This document shows, one piece after another, positions 10,859 to 22,155 of a stretch of 64,000 nt of DNA (position 1 is its first letter; the number at the start of each line of letters is the position of its first letter). Below the pieces are notes generated by a model. That model ran no database searches. It saw only the letters and a list, made by a program, of their open reading frames with translations, and was not told the DNA's origin. Source of the stretch: Lactuca virosa (taxonomy: Eukaryota > Streptophyta > Magnoliopsida > Asterales > Asteraceae); assembly GCA_928212115.1 (NCBI GenBank), contig CAKMRJ010005412.1, forward strand, positions 252,050,484 through 252,114,483. Reading direction: 5' to 3'. The position numbers and the translations under genes are program-made.

Positions 10859-13194
10859 TGTAACGCCCGTAGATCCGGGCTAGTCAATTTAGAGATAATA
10901 GGGGTCGAAAACGACTTTTTGACAAAAGATTATTTAGAATAAATAATCTTAACCAAGTTGTAGAATACGTCTCAAGGGTACCGCACATATAATGAACGTT
11001 GAAATCCGAGTTATAACAAAGAAGTTATGGTCCGTCGAAGTTTTATGGCAAAATCGGCACGACACCGGGAGACGTAAATAGTGAATTTACGATGGAGGAC
11101 TTTTTAGCCTTATAAATCTAAACAAAAGTTGTAGTATACGTTAAACCGAGAACATACAAAAAAGAACGCCCAAATCTGACTTCGTATGAGGAAGTTATGA
11201 ATTTTCTAAGATTTGGCTTAGCAGTGCACAGCCCGAAACTCGAATTTTAGATCGAGCGGCTTTTGGCCTATGCGGCCTAAATGAGAATTGAAGATCTCAT
11301 TAATAGGAACTCAACGGTAAAAAGACAGACGAAAACAGAGTCCGTATGTAGAAGTTATGAATTTTACGCGGACATTTAACAGTATAATCTCTTCGTACTG
11401 TTAAATTTAAGATCGGTCGAGAATTAGCCGACGGAGTCAAAATGAAAGTTGTAGATCTTATTTTTACCTATGCGTGGATATAAAGAACGTCAAAAACGGA
11501 GGTCGTATGTGAAAGTTACGGATTTTAGAAGTCGGAAGTGTGCTGTGCGAAAATGGGTGATGTGGCACAATCTTGGCCATTGCTTTCTCCCCAAGTCTTG
11601 CCACTAGATGGTGACATGTGGCACCAAGTTCAGCCATTTTTCACCCTATAAATAGAATCTCTGCCACCCTCATTTTCTTCACACCTTTCCCATTTTTTCT
11701 TCTCTTTACTCTCTCTCTAGAACCTCTCTCTAGCCCCGAAACCCCCCGAAAAGCCTAGGGAACCTCCCTAGCACGAGGCGGAAGCCCCGGAGTGCTCGAA
11801 GGCTCCGAGAAGAAGAGATTTTCGGCTCGGGAACGCTGCTCCAAGCAAAGCCCGATTTTCTATAAAACTCGTTGTAAGTGACCTACGCCTACGCTATTTT
11901 TAATATAGCTTTTATTTAATTATAGTAACGTTATTAGGAACTTATAATAAGTACTTGGGCTATTATTATGGGTTATATAAGTATTGTTTAACGCTTATAT
12001 AATATTAATAATAGCTAGACTATTAATTAGTCTCGGCGAATAATAGACTAAACTCTAGTGGTAATAATACTAGGTTTCGTCGAAGGAAATTATTTTTTTA
12101 AGAAGCGAAGCGCTGTCTGAGTTCGGAATCACCACCTTTTCAAGTGAGTGCATAGTTACTTTCATCTTACACATAGATATGAAGTATTTTATATAAATTC
12201 TGTGCTATGTGTGCATATTATCTGTATACTTGCTATCTATGTTGGATGAACGATTTTATACATGTTTTAAATGATTTAAACTGTATATGTATTTTATATC
12301 TACAAAATGTGTTGGGTAAAATATGGGTAGATGTAATAGTTGTTGTGTGATAAAATAAAATAATGAGAGGCCTCGATGTTATTGATGATCTAGTCATCTA
12401 GCGGAGTATAGGTGACGACCACGGACTATTCTAGACGGTCCAGTGGAACACTAGCAGACTCGTAACTTGTAGGTGTATTTGAACTACGTATTCACTAGGT
12501 ATTTTTGAACTAAGTGTTCACCATATGTTTTGAACTAAGTGTTCACCATACATTTTGAACTACATGTTCACCAGATGTTTTGAACTATGTGTTCACCAGA
12601 TGTTTTGAACTAAGTGTTCACCAGATGTACCCTGTTGTATAAACCCTGGCGACTATGAGACTTAGTGCCTGTTGAGTAAACCCTGACAACGATGGATTTC
12701 ATGTCGATTCCTTACGATGATCCTTAGGAATGAATGAATGAGGAATAGCTAATTCTTAGGGTAGATCCTTAAGAGTAAAGAAGATAATGGGGATGGATAA
12801 TTGGGTTGATTGTTTGATGTTTAACATAATAATTATATTATTGTGGGTTGAAAACCCTATGTACTCACCAGGTTTCCCAACCTGACCCACTCATTTTATT
12901 TGTATCACAGGTGTCGATATGATGTTACATTACACTGAGGGATTAAGGAGATATAAATCACTAGTGATAATGAATGTAAGTTCTGTTTATGCTTATGTTT
13001 CTGTATTGACGATGACATCCCAATATTTTAAAATGAATAAAAATACATTTCTTCAGAAATGCTTTGATAATGTATTTATCATGTTTTTTTTCTGGGAACA
13101 AATTCCGCAACATTTTTATCAAAAGAGGTACTCTGATTTTTATAAAGCATAAACAAAATCGGTCTTTTCTGGCCGTAAAAATGGGGATGTCACA
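10859..13194 (+). mobile_element. Solo LTR F (2,336 bp) inside copia gag
   Basis: It begins TGTAACGCCCG, ends GATGTCACA and is flanked by perfect AATAA duplications. It belongs to the same family as LTRs A, C, D and E at 33572-45286. The plus-strand TATA box (CCTATAAATAG, about 11644) and the following pyrimidine-rich start region fix the orientation. The upstream half is made of diverged monomers, each with a 'gaagttatgaatttt' like core. At 12480-12630 there are about five short 'ttttgaactaagtgttcacc' monomers. No internal region is present, so it is a solo LTR left by LTR-LTR recombination. Confidence 0.93.
12480..12630. repeat. Minisatellite in LTR F
   Basis: About five tandem copies of a monomer of roughly 30 bp reading 'ttttgaactaagtgttcacc' plus a short linker, with small differences between copies. 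Confidence 0.85.
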
Positions 13195-13199
13195 AATAA
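13195..13199. repeat. Target site duplication AATAA (right)
   Basis: Second copy of the 5-bp duplication bordering solo LTR F. It lies within the gag reading frame. Confidence 0.9.
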
Positions 13200-13799
13200 G
13201 CCCTGAAGCTTGCTCAAGGAGACCTCCTCCTTGTTCATGTGGTAGGTCATGCGGAACTGGCTATAGCAGGGAGGCAAGGAATGAAGGATGATATCAATTG
13301 CCAGCTCTTCGTCAAAGTTCACATTCAACTTTAGCAGGTCATCGACATATCTCTGCATGTTTTGCAGATGAGCGGTAAGGGACTCTCCACTGCCCATTTT
13401 GGTAGTGATCATCGAAGTGATGATCTCGTACCCTTCTTGCCTAGCGCTTTGGTGGTACCGGTCCAGCAGATCTTGATGCATCTCATAGGGGTACATGTCC
13501 TCATAGGACTTCTGGAGTTCTGCAGTCATAGTCGCCAGCATGATGCAATGGACTTTCGTAGCATCAGGCTCATGGGCCTCAAAGGCCGCGATCTCTTCAG
13601 CAGAGGCAGTGTTAATGTCGATTTCCTTTAGCTTCTCATCGAGGACATACTCTTTGTCCTCGTAACGAGTGACCATTCGAATGTTGTGGATCCAATCATT
13701 GAAATTGGACCCGTCAAAGATCACTCTCCCACACAAGTTCATGAGCGAGAACGGGCCAGAGGAAGTTGAACAATAAGCGTTGTTGTTGACGTTTGGCAT
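13195..13799 (-). pseudogene. Copia element 1: gag N-terminal part
   Basis: The minus-strand frame opens with ATG at 13799. It encodes a copia-type gag (UBN2/retrotran_gag-like) with 'FDGSNFNDWIHNIRMVTRY' near the N-terminus and a helical core. It is open without a stop until the border of solo LTR F, and the gag continues in the proper frame on the other side at 10858 if one copy of the 5-bp duplication is discounted. The reading frame past 13195 is LTR sequence, not gag. The start is chosen because it is the first Met before the conserved segment. Confidence 0.88.
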
Positions 13800-15197
13800 C
13801 TGAAAAGGAAAAAGAACAAAGTTTGATTAGAAAACGAATCCCCAATTAAACACCCAAATGAGAAATTAGGGCTAGGATCCAACAACATTATTTACAAATT
13901 AGAAGAAGGATGTCGTAATCTAACAAGTAAATAATTTGAAGGTAAGTGAATGACGATTCACTAATTTCCATCATGAAAAACAAATTCAAGCTAAGTTTTA
14001 AATGTATTGAAAACTCCTAGATCTTTTTAGATTCATTGAACTTTTAAATGACATGTTTAAATCTCGATATGCCCCTCATGTTTGTGACTGGGATGCCAAG
14101 GATCACAAAGCGGGTGTGAATAACCATGCAAATGTACATGGTGCCCTCAATGTTACAGTCACCTATTTGATGTGCCGGTTAACCACACACGCTCCATCGA
14201 ACCATGACAAACATTGAGTCACCCTTTGCCACCTTTGCTTAGAGCCCAATTAGTGTGCCTGTTAACCACACACGCTCCATTAACGTCTTAGCAAGGGTAC
14301 AAAGTGTAATTTCATGGAATTGCATCAGTTCACTTTTGCCTAAAGTAACTAAGATTGAGAATTTTTTAAAAAGCATTTAGTTACTTTATAAATTCATTAT
14401 ACTTTTAATGAGGAAAGGTTTGCCCTATCCTACCCGTTCGGCTAACAACCCTCCACCAATCAAGGAAGCAGTGGGTGAGAGTGGACACCCATTAAACGGC
14501 CATTTTATAGGCCATAACCTTATACCCCCCTTATAGATCGTCTTCGTGAATGAGGCCTACTAACGGTAAGACTAGCATTTAAGTTATACATATATAATTA
14601 TTATTCTTATAATATTATAAACTATAATGTTGAATTTTAAACTTGTAAAATTCTAGGGTTTGAATTTTAAATAATTCAAATTAAACTTTTAATTAAAAAT
14701 TTTAAATTTCAAAACTTGAGAGCATGTTTTGAACTTTTCAAAATTACATAGGATCAAATAGTAAATAATTTAAATCAAACATTTAATTTAATGATTATCT
14801 AAATTTGACCTAATCCAATTTTATGCAAGATAATGATCAAATAAATTCAATTAATTAGCATTTATCATATAAGAAATTAATTTATCAATTAATTTGAAAA
14901 TATCTTTTATTTTGGCAAGGATAATCACCCAATATTAATAAAATTCGTATTTTATCAGTTAAAAACGATTTGGTAATTATCCCACAGCAAAATAGGCATA
15001 AAATCCCGAAAATCCCTCTGTCTGACGGCCCGACTCGCCGAGTCCCACTATGGAACTCGCCGAGTTCATCCTACTTGTCGAGCCAACTATGGGACTCGCC
15101 GAGTCTGTTAGTCAGGGAGCCAAAAAATCGATTTTCAAGCATGAATGAAAACACAAAGCATCAATACAATAGAAACCAATCAAGGCTCTGATACCGC
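13800..15197 (-). mobile_element. Leader of copia element 1 (PBS to gag)
   Basis: Untranslated 5' region between the primer-binding site (read on the minus strand GGTATCAGAGCC, about 15184-15196) and the gag ATG. It is AT-rich. A short direct repeat with 'gttaaccacacacgctccat' occurs at about 14175 and 14257. Four ACTCGNCGAGT-like palindromes lie at 15031-15105. No other coding sequence was seen. Confidence 0.75.
15031..15105. repeat. Array of four ACTCGNCGAGT palindromes
   Basis: Copies start at about 15031, 15052, 15071 and 15092, so the spacing is about 20-21 bp. The third copy is degenerate (ACTTGTCGAG). The array sits downstream of the LTR TATA box in the transcribed leader. Confidence 0.85.
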
Positions 15198-15973
15198 TGA
15201 TGGGTTTGAGCCAAAAGAACATCCTATGTGCTCATGCAAACCCTAATGCTTGGATCTAGGTTTCTCTATTGTACATGCAATTCATCCAAGACTTATAAAC
15301 CCTAGATCTAGCATTCATAGGTCGAAATCAACATAAGAAATCAGATCTAGATGATTACCTCTTCTTTGATGGCTTGAATCTTCTTGTCCTGGAGCTTAGA
15401 GTCACAAGTGTCACTCCTCTAATGGCTTACAAACACCACACAAGCAAGAGGATGATATTGGAGAGAGGGGAGATGCACAATTTCGGCTATGGAACTCTCT
15501 AGGGTTTCAAGTGGCCGAAAATTGGATGCCTAGGGGTCTTATTTATATTGGAGCTGTTAGGGTTTCAGTCAAACCCCTAATGGACAGCTTAGGCCTTAAG
15601 CAATCCAAGGAAGCTTTTGGAATAAGGCCTTATGGCCGAAATTAGGATGGACACATCCCTAATTTCGTCCAAGCCTTAGTTCATAAGCCTTGTCAGCCCA
15701 ATACTCAACTATCACACATTTGACAGTTTAAGTCCCCGTTATTTAATTAATGTCTTTTAGCCATAGAATTAATTCTTGTCTAATATTAATTAAACTATAT
15801 GATTTATCTTTTAATATATTATTCATATAATATATTAATAAACCATAATAACCTCTCTCTCTTAATAAATCACCCTGTCAAGTTGTACTGGTGAAGGCAA
15901 CCCAAAAGGACCATGCACAACCGGGTCAAATACTTACTAAAATATAGTTACGGGCTTAGACACTAATCCAACA
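15198..15973 (-). mobile_element. 5' LTR of copia element 1 (about 776 bp)
   Basis: On the minus strand it begins TGTTGGATTAGTGTC, ends CCCATCA and is followed at once by the tRNA-Met primer-binding site. A TATA-like TTATTTATATTGG at about 15538-15550 sits in minus orientation. It inserted into the older copia remnant on its right. Confidence 0.85.
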
Positions 15974-17760
15974 TGAGACGATAGTGAGGAGTGTCATTTG
16001 AGATGGATACGAATGGTAGAATGTTGAGTAGGTGAATGGCTATATGGAGGGCTTCTAGCCAAAAGGTTGGCGGTAAGTGTGAGTGGAAAAGGATAGTACG
16101 AACCATATTATGAACGATGCGAATCATGTGTCCAGACTTTCCATTTTATTGGGATGTGTGAGGACAAGATAAACGAAAAGTGATGTCATTGGACACAAAA
16201 GGGTCATGGAAAGATTTATTATTATATTCACGATCGTTATCACATTGAAATTGTTTAATGGTACCTCCAAATTGGTTTTTGATAATGTTAGAAAAATGTA
16301 AAAAAAAAAATTTTAATTCTTTTGATTTCTGTTTAGAGGGTAGACCTATAGATAATGAGAGTAATGATCAAGGAATAAAATATAATATTGCAAACCACCA
16401 AAACTAGAAATAGGAGATGTCCACAAGTCCGAATGAATAATTTCAAAAGGTGCTGCAGCAACATAATCAGAAAGATAAAAAAAGAAGTCTAGTGTGTTTC
16501 CTAAGTTGAAAAGCTTGAAAAATAACATTATTTTTTGGTGAACTACTAGAAATTGAATTGGTAGAAAGTAAATGTTTCAAGACTTGATTGTTGGGGTGAC
16601 CGAGTCGTTGATGCCAAGCGATGGATTAGTGGAGACGAATGCATGACTTGTGGAACTAGTGACTGGGTAGAGGGGACCGAAGCTATCACATCGTATTAGA
16701 AGTCGACGTGTCTAATAATCAAGAACAGTAAAACCAAAAGGATCAAAGTCAATAGAACAATTATTGTGAGTGGTGAATTTACGTACAAATATAAGGGTTT
16801 TAATGATATTTGGTGTTATAAGGACGTTTTGCAAGTGTAAAGGACGATATGAATTTGAAAAAGGTAAATTGGTGTGTCATGAGGTCGTGTCATGTATTGC
16901 AGAGCCGTTACCAACAAAAATAGAGTTAGGGGTATAAGCATTATTACAAACAAATTTGATAATACCTAAATCAGAATGAACATGATCAGTGGCCTCGATA
17001 TCCATAACCCATCCACCATTTGATGGGTCGTTCAATGTCATCGTGCTAAATATGCTCGGAAGCGAACTTAGTTGATCCGAACTGCTAAGCCAGGCCCACG
17101 AGGGCTAAACAGGATTGTTGGATTGGTGAAAAGCATGTGGGATGTTATGCTGAGTTTTCTGGCATGTGGCATGTTTCCTAGAAGCCTAGTAGCATTATTT
17201 GAGTTGGGCCTACTCCAAGGGTAATTGGGTTGTTGCTGATTAAAGTCCCACGAAGAGTCAGGGGTCTGGTAAGTTGTGTTTAAGGCCACTAATGTGGTTG
17301 ATTGATCAACAGCGGTGAGATGAAGAACCAGTTGTAGCGTTATCGGCAACTGGAGTTCCGGTGGTGGCAGCAGGATAAACGGTGGTGGAATACGATGGTG
17401 GGCGATGGCGGTGAATGTTATTGTATGAACCCCCACGGTGATTGTGACGGGAATGGGTTCTCCCTCCTCGATTCGGCGTTGAATTGGTAACATTAAGAAT
17501 CTAATGCGATGAGGAATGATTGTCATGCGATGGTGGAGGTGTTCTGGTGGTGAGAAGTCCATGCTCTTCAACAAGTAACATGGACTTGGCTTCATCAAAC
17601 GGCAAGATTGGTTTACTGCTGTGGATGAAACTGCCAATATTATCAAATTTACTTGATATCCATTAATTGCATGAATAACATGTTTTTCCTTTACTTTCTC
17701 ACCAATCATCTCCAAAATAATATGGGGCTCCACATATATTTACAATCGGAAATTCATGGA
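15974..17760 (-). pseudogene. Older Ty1/copia remnant (gag to integrase)
   Basis: Minus-strand pieces of a second copia polyprotein in order. A gag tail starts at 17733 (EMIGEKVKEKHV followed by GYQVN) and soon goes out of frame. An integrase start at 16346-16528 reads 'PFEIIHSDLWTSP' and 'LFLDHYSHYL'. An integrase end at 15974-16200 contains HTSQQNGKS and 'PPTFWLEALHIA'. Many stops and frameshifts interrupt it. It is cut at 15973 by copia element 1. It is clearly older and of another copia lineage than its invader. Confidence 0.75.
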
Positions 17761-17819
17761 TACACTCATACACATACATACGTACATGCAAATATACGTT
17801 CTCTCTATCATATAATTTT

Positions 17820-18167
17820 GGAAAATCTATAAAAAAGTCTTAATATTTTACCTCAATTTACGAAAAGTCTCAAACTAAATTTTGTTTATGAAAAAATATG
17901 AATTACCGGTAAAAATGACGATTTGACCCCTTTTCCCAGTTTACCGATTTCAGTACTTACCTGGTTCTATTGAAGTGTCATTATTTTACCATAATTTACG
18001 GATAAGTCATAAACTAAAATTAAGTGATGATTTTACCATTTTTTCCATGTAACATACATTTTACCCCTTTCATTGTTGACTTGGACGTCTAGTCATCAAA
18101 TGAGTTGATTAGATGGATACGATGAGTTATATAATTCTATGTTTTACCGTAAAATTTGGTATCCATC
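17820..18167. mobile_element. Fold-back element, left arm
   Basis: Reading inward from GGAAAATCTAT, this arm matches the reverse complement of 20221-20525, including 'catgtaacatac' and 'gacttggacgtctagtcat'. The arms are around 300-350 bp. Solo LTR G interrupts the element at the inner end of this arm. The long arms and GGAAA termini suggest a Mutator-like or fold-back DNA transposon. A clean target duplication was not found. Confidence 0.7.
18163..18167. repeat. Target site duplication CCATC (left)
   Basis: CCATC precedes TGTAACATCCC and is repeated at 19976-19980 after GTGTTACA. Confidence 0.88.
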
Positions 18168-18449
18168 TGTAACATCCCGACTCCCAGGTAAATTTAATTA
18201 TATTATATTCATTTTGTTAGGGCAACTCGACGAGTTGGAGGCCCCAACTCGCCGAGTAGAGATGGAGATGAATGCGTGAGTTTTAGAGTCTACTCGACGA
18301 GTCGGTGGACCCAACTCGGCGAGTAGGTGCTAAGTGAGAAAACCCTAATTTTCAGGGTTTGTGCCGTATTTAAAGGACCTTAAGCCCTCATTTCCGCCTC
18401 CCATATCACTTTAACACCCTGATAGAACCCTAAACGAGCTAGTGTCATT

Positions 18450-18497
<48 letters not shown>

Positions 18498-19975
18498 TAA
18501 GAGAGTGTATCGTGGTGAAATCCTTGAAGGAGCTTGAGGAGCAAGAGGCTTGGAACAAGAAGGAGACCTTAGATCCAACATCTACACTGTTGTAGAAACC
18601 ATCTAGAGGTAAAAAGTCGTCACCTTGATCATTTAGTTGTTAGATATCTTCACTAGGAAGTTATGGCCATTCTTAGCATTATTTTTGAGCCTTTGGGTTG
18701 TTTGAGCATGCCATGAAGTTGAAACTTCAGATCTGGATTGTATGAGGTCCCTTGAGCACAAAGATCCATGCTTTATTAAGCTATTGGCCAAGTTCCAAGC
18801 ATTAAACCTCCTATAGAGCTTTGTTTTGGCATTTTGAGCCCTAGGTGCCATGCATGGACGTAAAGCTTGCAGCTTTACGTGGTAGTTCGGCCTTGGGAGG
18901 CTAGATCTAGAGTTTGGGACATTATTTCTGCTTGGAATCGTCTGAATGAGAATTTGACTAGAGTGACTCAACGAGTGCATCAGCCAACTCGACGAGTCGG
19001 TTAGGGTTTTCCCCCGATAGGCTGGACGCGCTACAACTCGGCGAGTTGAGTTGGAGTTTTCCTGATTTTTCTGAGAACAGGAGGAACTCGACGAGTCGCA
19101 TAGGTGCACTCGACGAGTCGGGTCAACATGGACTATTGACTCGAGTGTTGACTTCCGTACACTTTTAGGGTTTGGTCAAGTGATAGAATTGAAGACCATG
19201 GAAGGGTAAAATAGTCTTTTCACCTTTTCCAAGAGTTAGTAAGGGGTTAGCTTAATAGCTTTAGAGTGTTTATTTCAAAGTGTTAATTAGAGATGGTTAT
19301 GATATGTAGGCGGAGTCGAGACCGATTGTTGAGTACAGGACATATTTACTTTGCTTACGAGGTGAGTCTTCCCACTATACTTACCTGAGTGGTAATACTG
19401 TATGACCAAAGGGTCTTATATGAGTTATCGACCGGAGGGTCTTATTTGAGTTACTGACTGAAGGGTCTTATGTGCTTATACTGAGTTATGTGATATTATG
19501 CATTTTGTCTGTGTGATTTATGTTGTATATTATATCTGTGTTTTATTGAGTTAGGACTGGAGGGTCCAAACCGAGCTGTGAGACCGGAGTGTCCTCACTA
19601 AGATACCAGACTGGAGGGTTCGATCCAAGCTGTGAGACCGGAGGGTCCACACTGAGACACATCACCGAAGGGTCCTTATTGAGATTTAGCCATGAGAGGC
19701 TAATTATTTGTGTATGGTATTTTGGGGAACTCACTAAGCTTCGTGCTTACAATATTGTGTGATATGTGTTTCAAGTACTTCTCAGGATCGCGGGAAGGCG
19801 CCCGCTTGATTGTACACACGAGTTGGAGTTTAGGTTTTGAGGATTCAGGGATATTATCAAACAATTGTTGACTTGTCTTTTGATAACTTATACATTGTGG
19901 TTTTTGAGAAATTTGACTTGGAGTTTTATGTGATTTTAAAAATTAAAAATTTGTTTGAAAATTTAGAGTGTTACA
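18168..19975 (+). mobile_element. Solo LTR G (1,808 bp)
   Basis: It begins TGTAACATCCCG, ends GTGTTACA and is flanked by perfect CCATC duplications. A TATA-like GTATTTAAAGG lies at about 18366. Four palindromes of the type CAACTCGACGAGTTG lie upstream of it (18223-18327) and five more about 600-750 bp downstream (18965-19122). A GT/GA microsatellite is at 18453-18494. A minisatellite with 'gaccggagggtc' monomers is at 19420-19680. It carries no coding region. Confidence 0.92.
18453..18494. repeat. (GT)n(GA)n microsatellite
   Basis: A run of GT dinucleotides passes directly into a long run of GA dinucleotides, in the start region of LTR G downstream of its TATA box. Confidence 0.95.
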
Positions 19976-20525
19976 CCATCTCATCGGCTCATTTATGATT
20001 ATGTATCTATGTTAGCAATGAAACCGGTAAAATGTGTGTTTCCGAGAAAAATGGTGGGAATGAGCTAATGAGATAGATATAATGGGTTACATAAGATTAG
20101 TTAGACATTTTGAAATTTCTTATACACTTAAAAAGGACAAAGTTGTTACTAATTTATGTAATTATTACAGTCTTCGTTGGATGCATTTTATATTCCAAAA
20201 AATATACAATACATCAGGATATCAAGTTTTATGGTAAACATAACATTATATAACTCAACATATCCATCTCACCAGCTCATTTAATGACTAGACGTCCAAG
20301 TCAGCAATGAGATCGGGTAATATGTATGTTACATGGAGAAAAAGGTTAAATCATCACTTATTTTAGTTTGGAACTTACTAGTAAATTATATTAAAATAAT
20401 TGGACCTAGAAAAAGGGGTTACATCGTGAGTTTTACCGATAATTCATGTTTTTTGGTAAACGAATTTTAGTTTTGGACTTTTTTGTAAGTTAGTATAAAA
20501 TATAAGAACTTTTCTGGAGATTTCC
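19976..20525. mobile_element. Fold-back element, centre and right arm
   Basis: The first part (19976-20220) contains a direct repeat of the segment starting near 20265 (both open with 'ccatctca' then 'gctcattta'). The second part (20221-20525) is the inverted partner of the left arm and ends in GATTTCC. Together with 17820-18167 it makes one DNA element split by LTR G. Confidence 0.68.
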
Positions 20526-20574
20526 TTATAATAATTATTCGTATCCGTCGTTTAGCATGAGTAAACAACTACTA

Positions 20575-20645
<71 letters not shown>

Positions 20646-22155
20646 AACTCAAATATTCGTGAGAACCCGAAAACCCTTAATCCGACCAACATTTTTCAAA
20701 ACCAACACTACCAATCTGTTCAAAATTAAATGTTTAAGATAGATCCAAGTTAAAAAATGACGATTTTTTTTTGAGATGTATATATATGCATATTTGAATA
20801 TACATGTATGCACATTTGAATATGTATCAAATATGTATATATGCATATTTATTTATTTTTATTTTTTGTGTTTTTTTAAGTTTTGAAGTTATGATTTTTT
20901 AAAATGTTGGCATAGTCTCATTGTTATGTTGGTTTTGAAAAAATTACAAAAAAAGTACAAAATGTGAATATATACATATGTATGAACATTGAGACGTGTA
21001 TATGCACATTTCAAATTTATATTAAAAAAAAATTCGAATCTTTTTTGTGATCCTAAATGTGACTTAGACATACCATTTGGAGACAATGATTGTCTTTATT
21101 TTGAAAAATGTTGAATGGATTGTGAATTTTCTATTGTAATTTTGATTTCTCTATTTGTGATATTATATTAGTGTACGTGACGATTACAAATGTTGGCTTG
21201 AATATTGTTTTATTAGTTTAATAATATATTTGAACTTTATAACTAATAATTGATGTTGAATGTACAATCAAACTACTCTAACTTAGGGCATCCACTATCC
21301 ATTCAACTCTTAATACCAACAAGAGATCTCATAATTTCTTAAATCCTTCATGATTTTACATTATAAATGCTATGATGCCTTCAATTCAATGAGCATGCAA
21401 CTTCATCTTCTCTTTAATATTATATTCAATTATATACTATTCAACCTTTACTGAACCCCATTATGGATTGCCCCTTAGTGGTAAGTCTTTTGTTAGTGTA
21501 ATTAGTTGGTGTAGGTTTAGACGCTTTTTTTTTATTACAACCTCTGCCCCACTCCTATCTATTTTATTTTTCCAGTTTTGACTCATCATTTTAATTTTAC
21601 TACCAACCAATTGGTCCCTAACATACTTGTGTTTATTTTGTATTCTTTGTTGTTGTTTTTTTTCTTTGTTTACAACCTCTCCCCACTCCTAACCTATTTA
21701 ATTTTTTCAGTTTTGACTCATCATTTTAATTGTACTACCAATTGGGTCCCTAACATACTTTTGTTTTTCATTTTGTAGTCCGTTTTTTTATGAAGTGAAT
21801 ATATATCCTTTTTTTTTCTTTTGCCTAATTTTTAATTTTTTTTATGAACTTTGCTCAAAAAAAATTATAATTTTCTTCCAACTTTATTTTTTGTATATGT
21901 ATTCTAATTTTTTTTTTTTTTTATATCAGTTTAATGTTATGATTTATTACATAGACGTTTGTTACGTTTCAATTCTCTATCACTAACATATTAATGTTTG
22001 ATTTATTTTTTTTCTATGTATTTACTTTAGACTGTCTTATTTTAAGTTTGCAATCATAGATTTTGTTACATATGTTCAATATAAATCTAAATATATCATT
22101 GAAACTTTTTAATTTTTATCTACATTGTGATCACCCGCTGAACTAATCATAATCT
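20526..22155. other. AT-rich intergenic stretch with simple repeats
   Basis: No gene was found. A TG/TA microsatellite lies at about 20575-20642 and 'atatgcatatttgaatat' like repeats at 20775-20850. A tandem duplication of period 135 bp starts near 21541 and 21676 (each unit with 'cagttttgactcatcat'). The short open frames here are low-complexity and have no recognisable protein. Confidence 0.7.

Noticed and set aside
11640..11660. TATA box as promoter of a host gene
   Set aside because: It is inside solo LTR F with no host coding sequence downstream. It is the LTR's own promoter.
17068..17733. 221-codon open frame
   Set aside because: Only its first part reads as gag. The remainder is an out-of-frame translation of gag sequence, so it is treated as part of the old copia remnant.
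20557..21986. Several short Ile/Tyr/Phe-rich open frames
   Set aside because: They are translations of AT microsatellites and T-runs.
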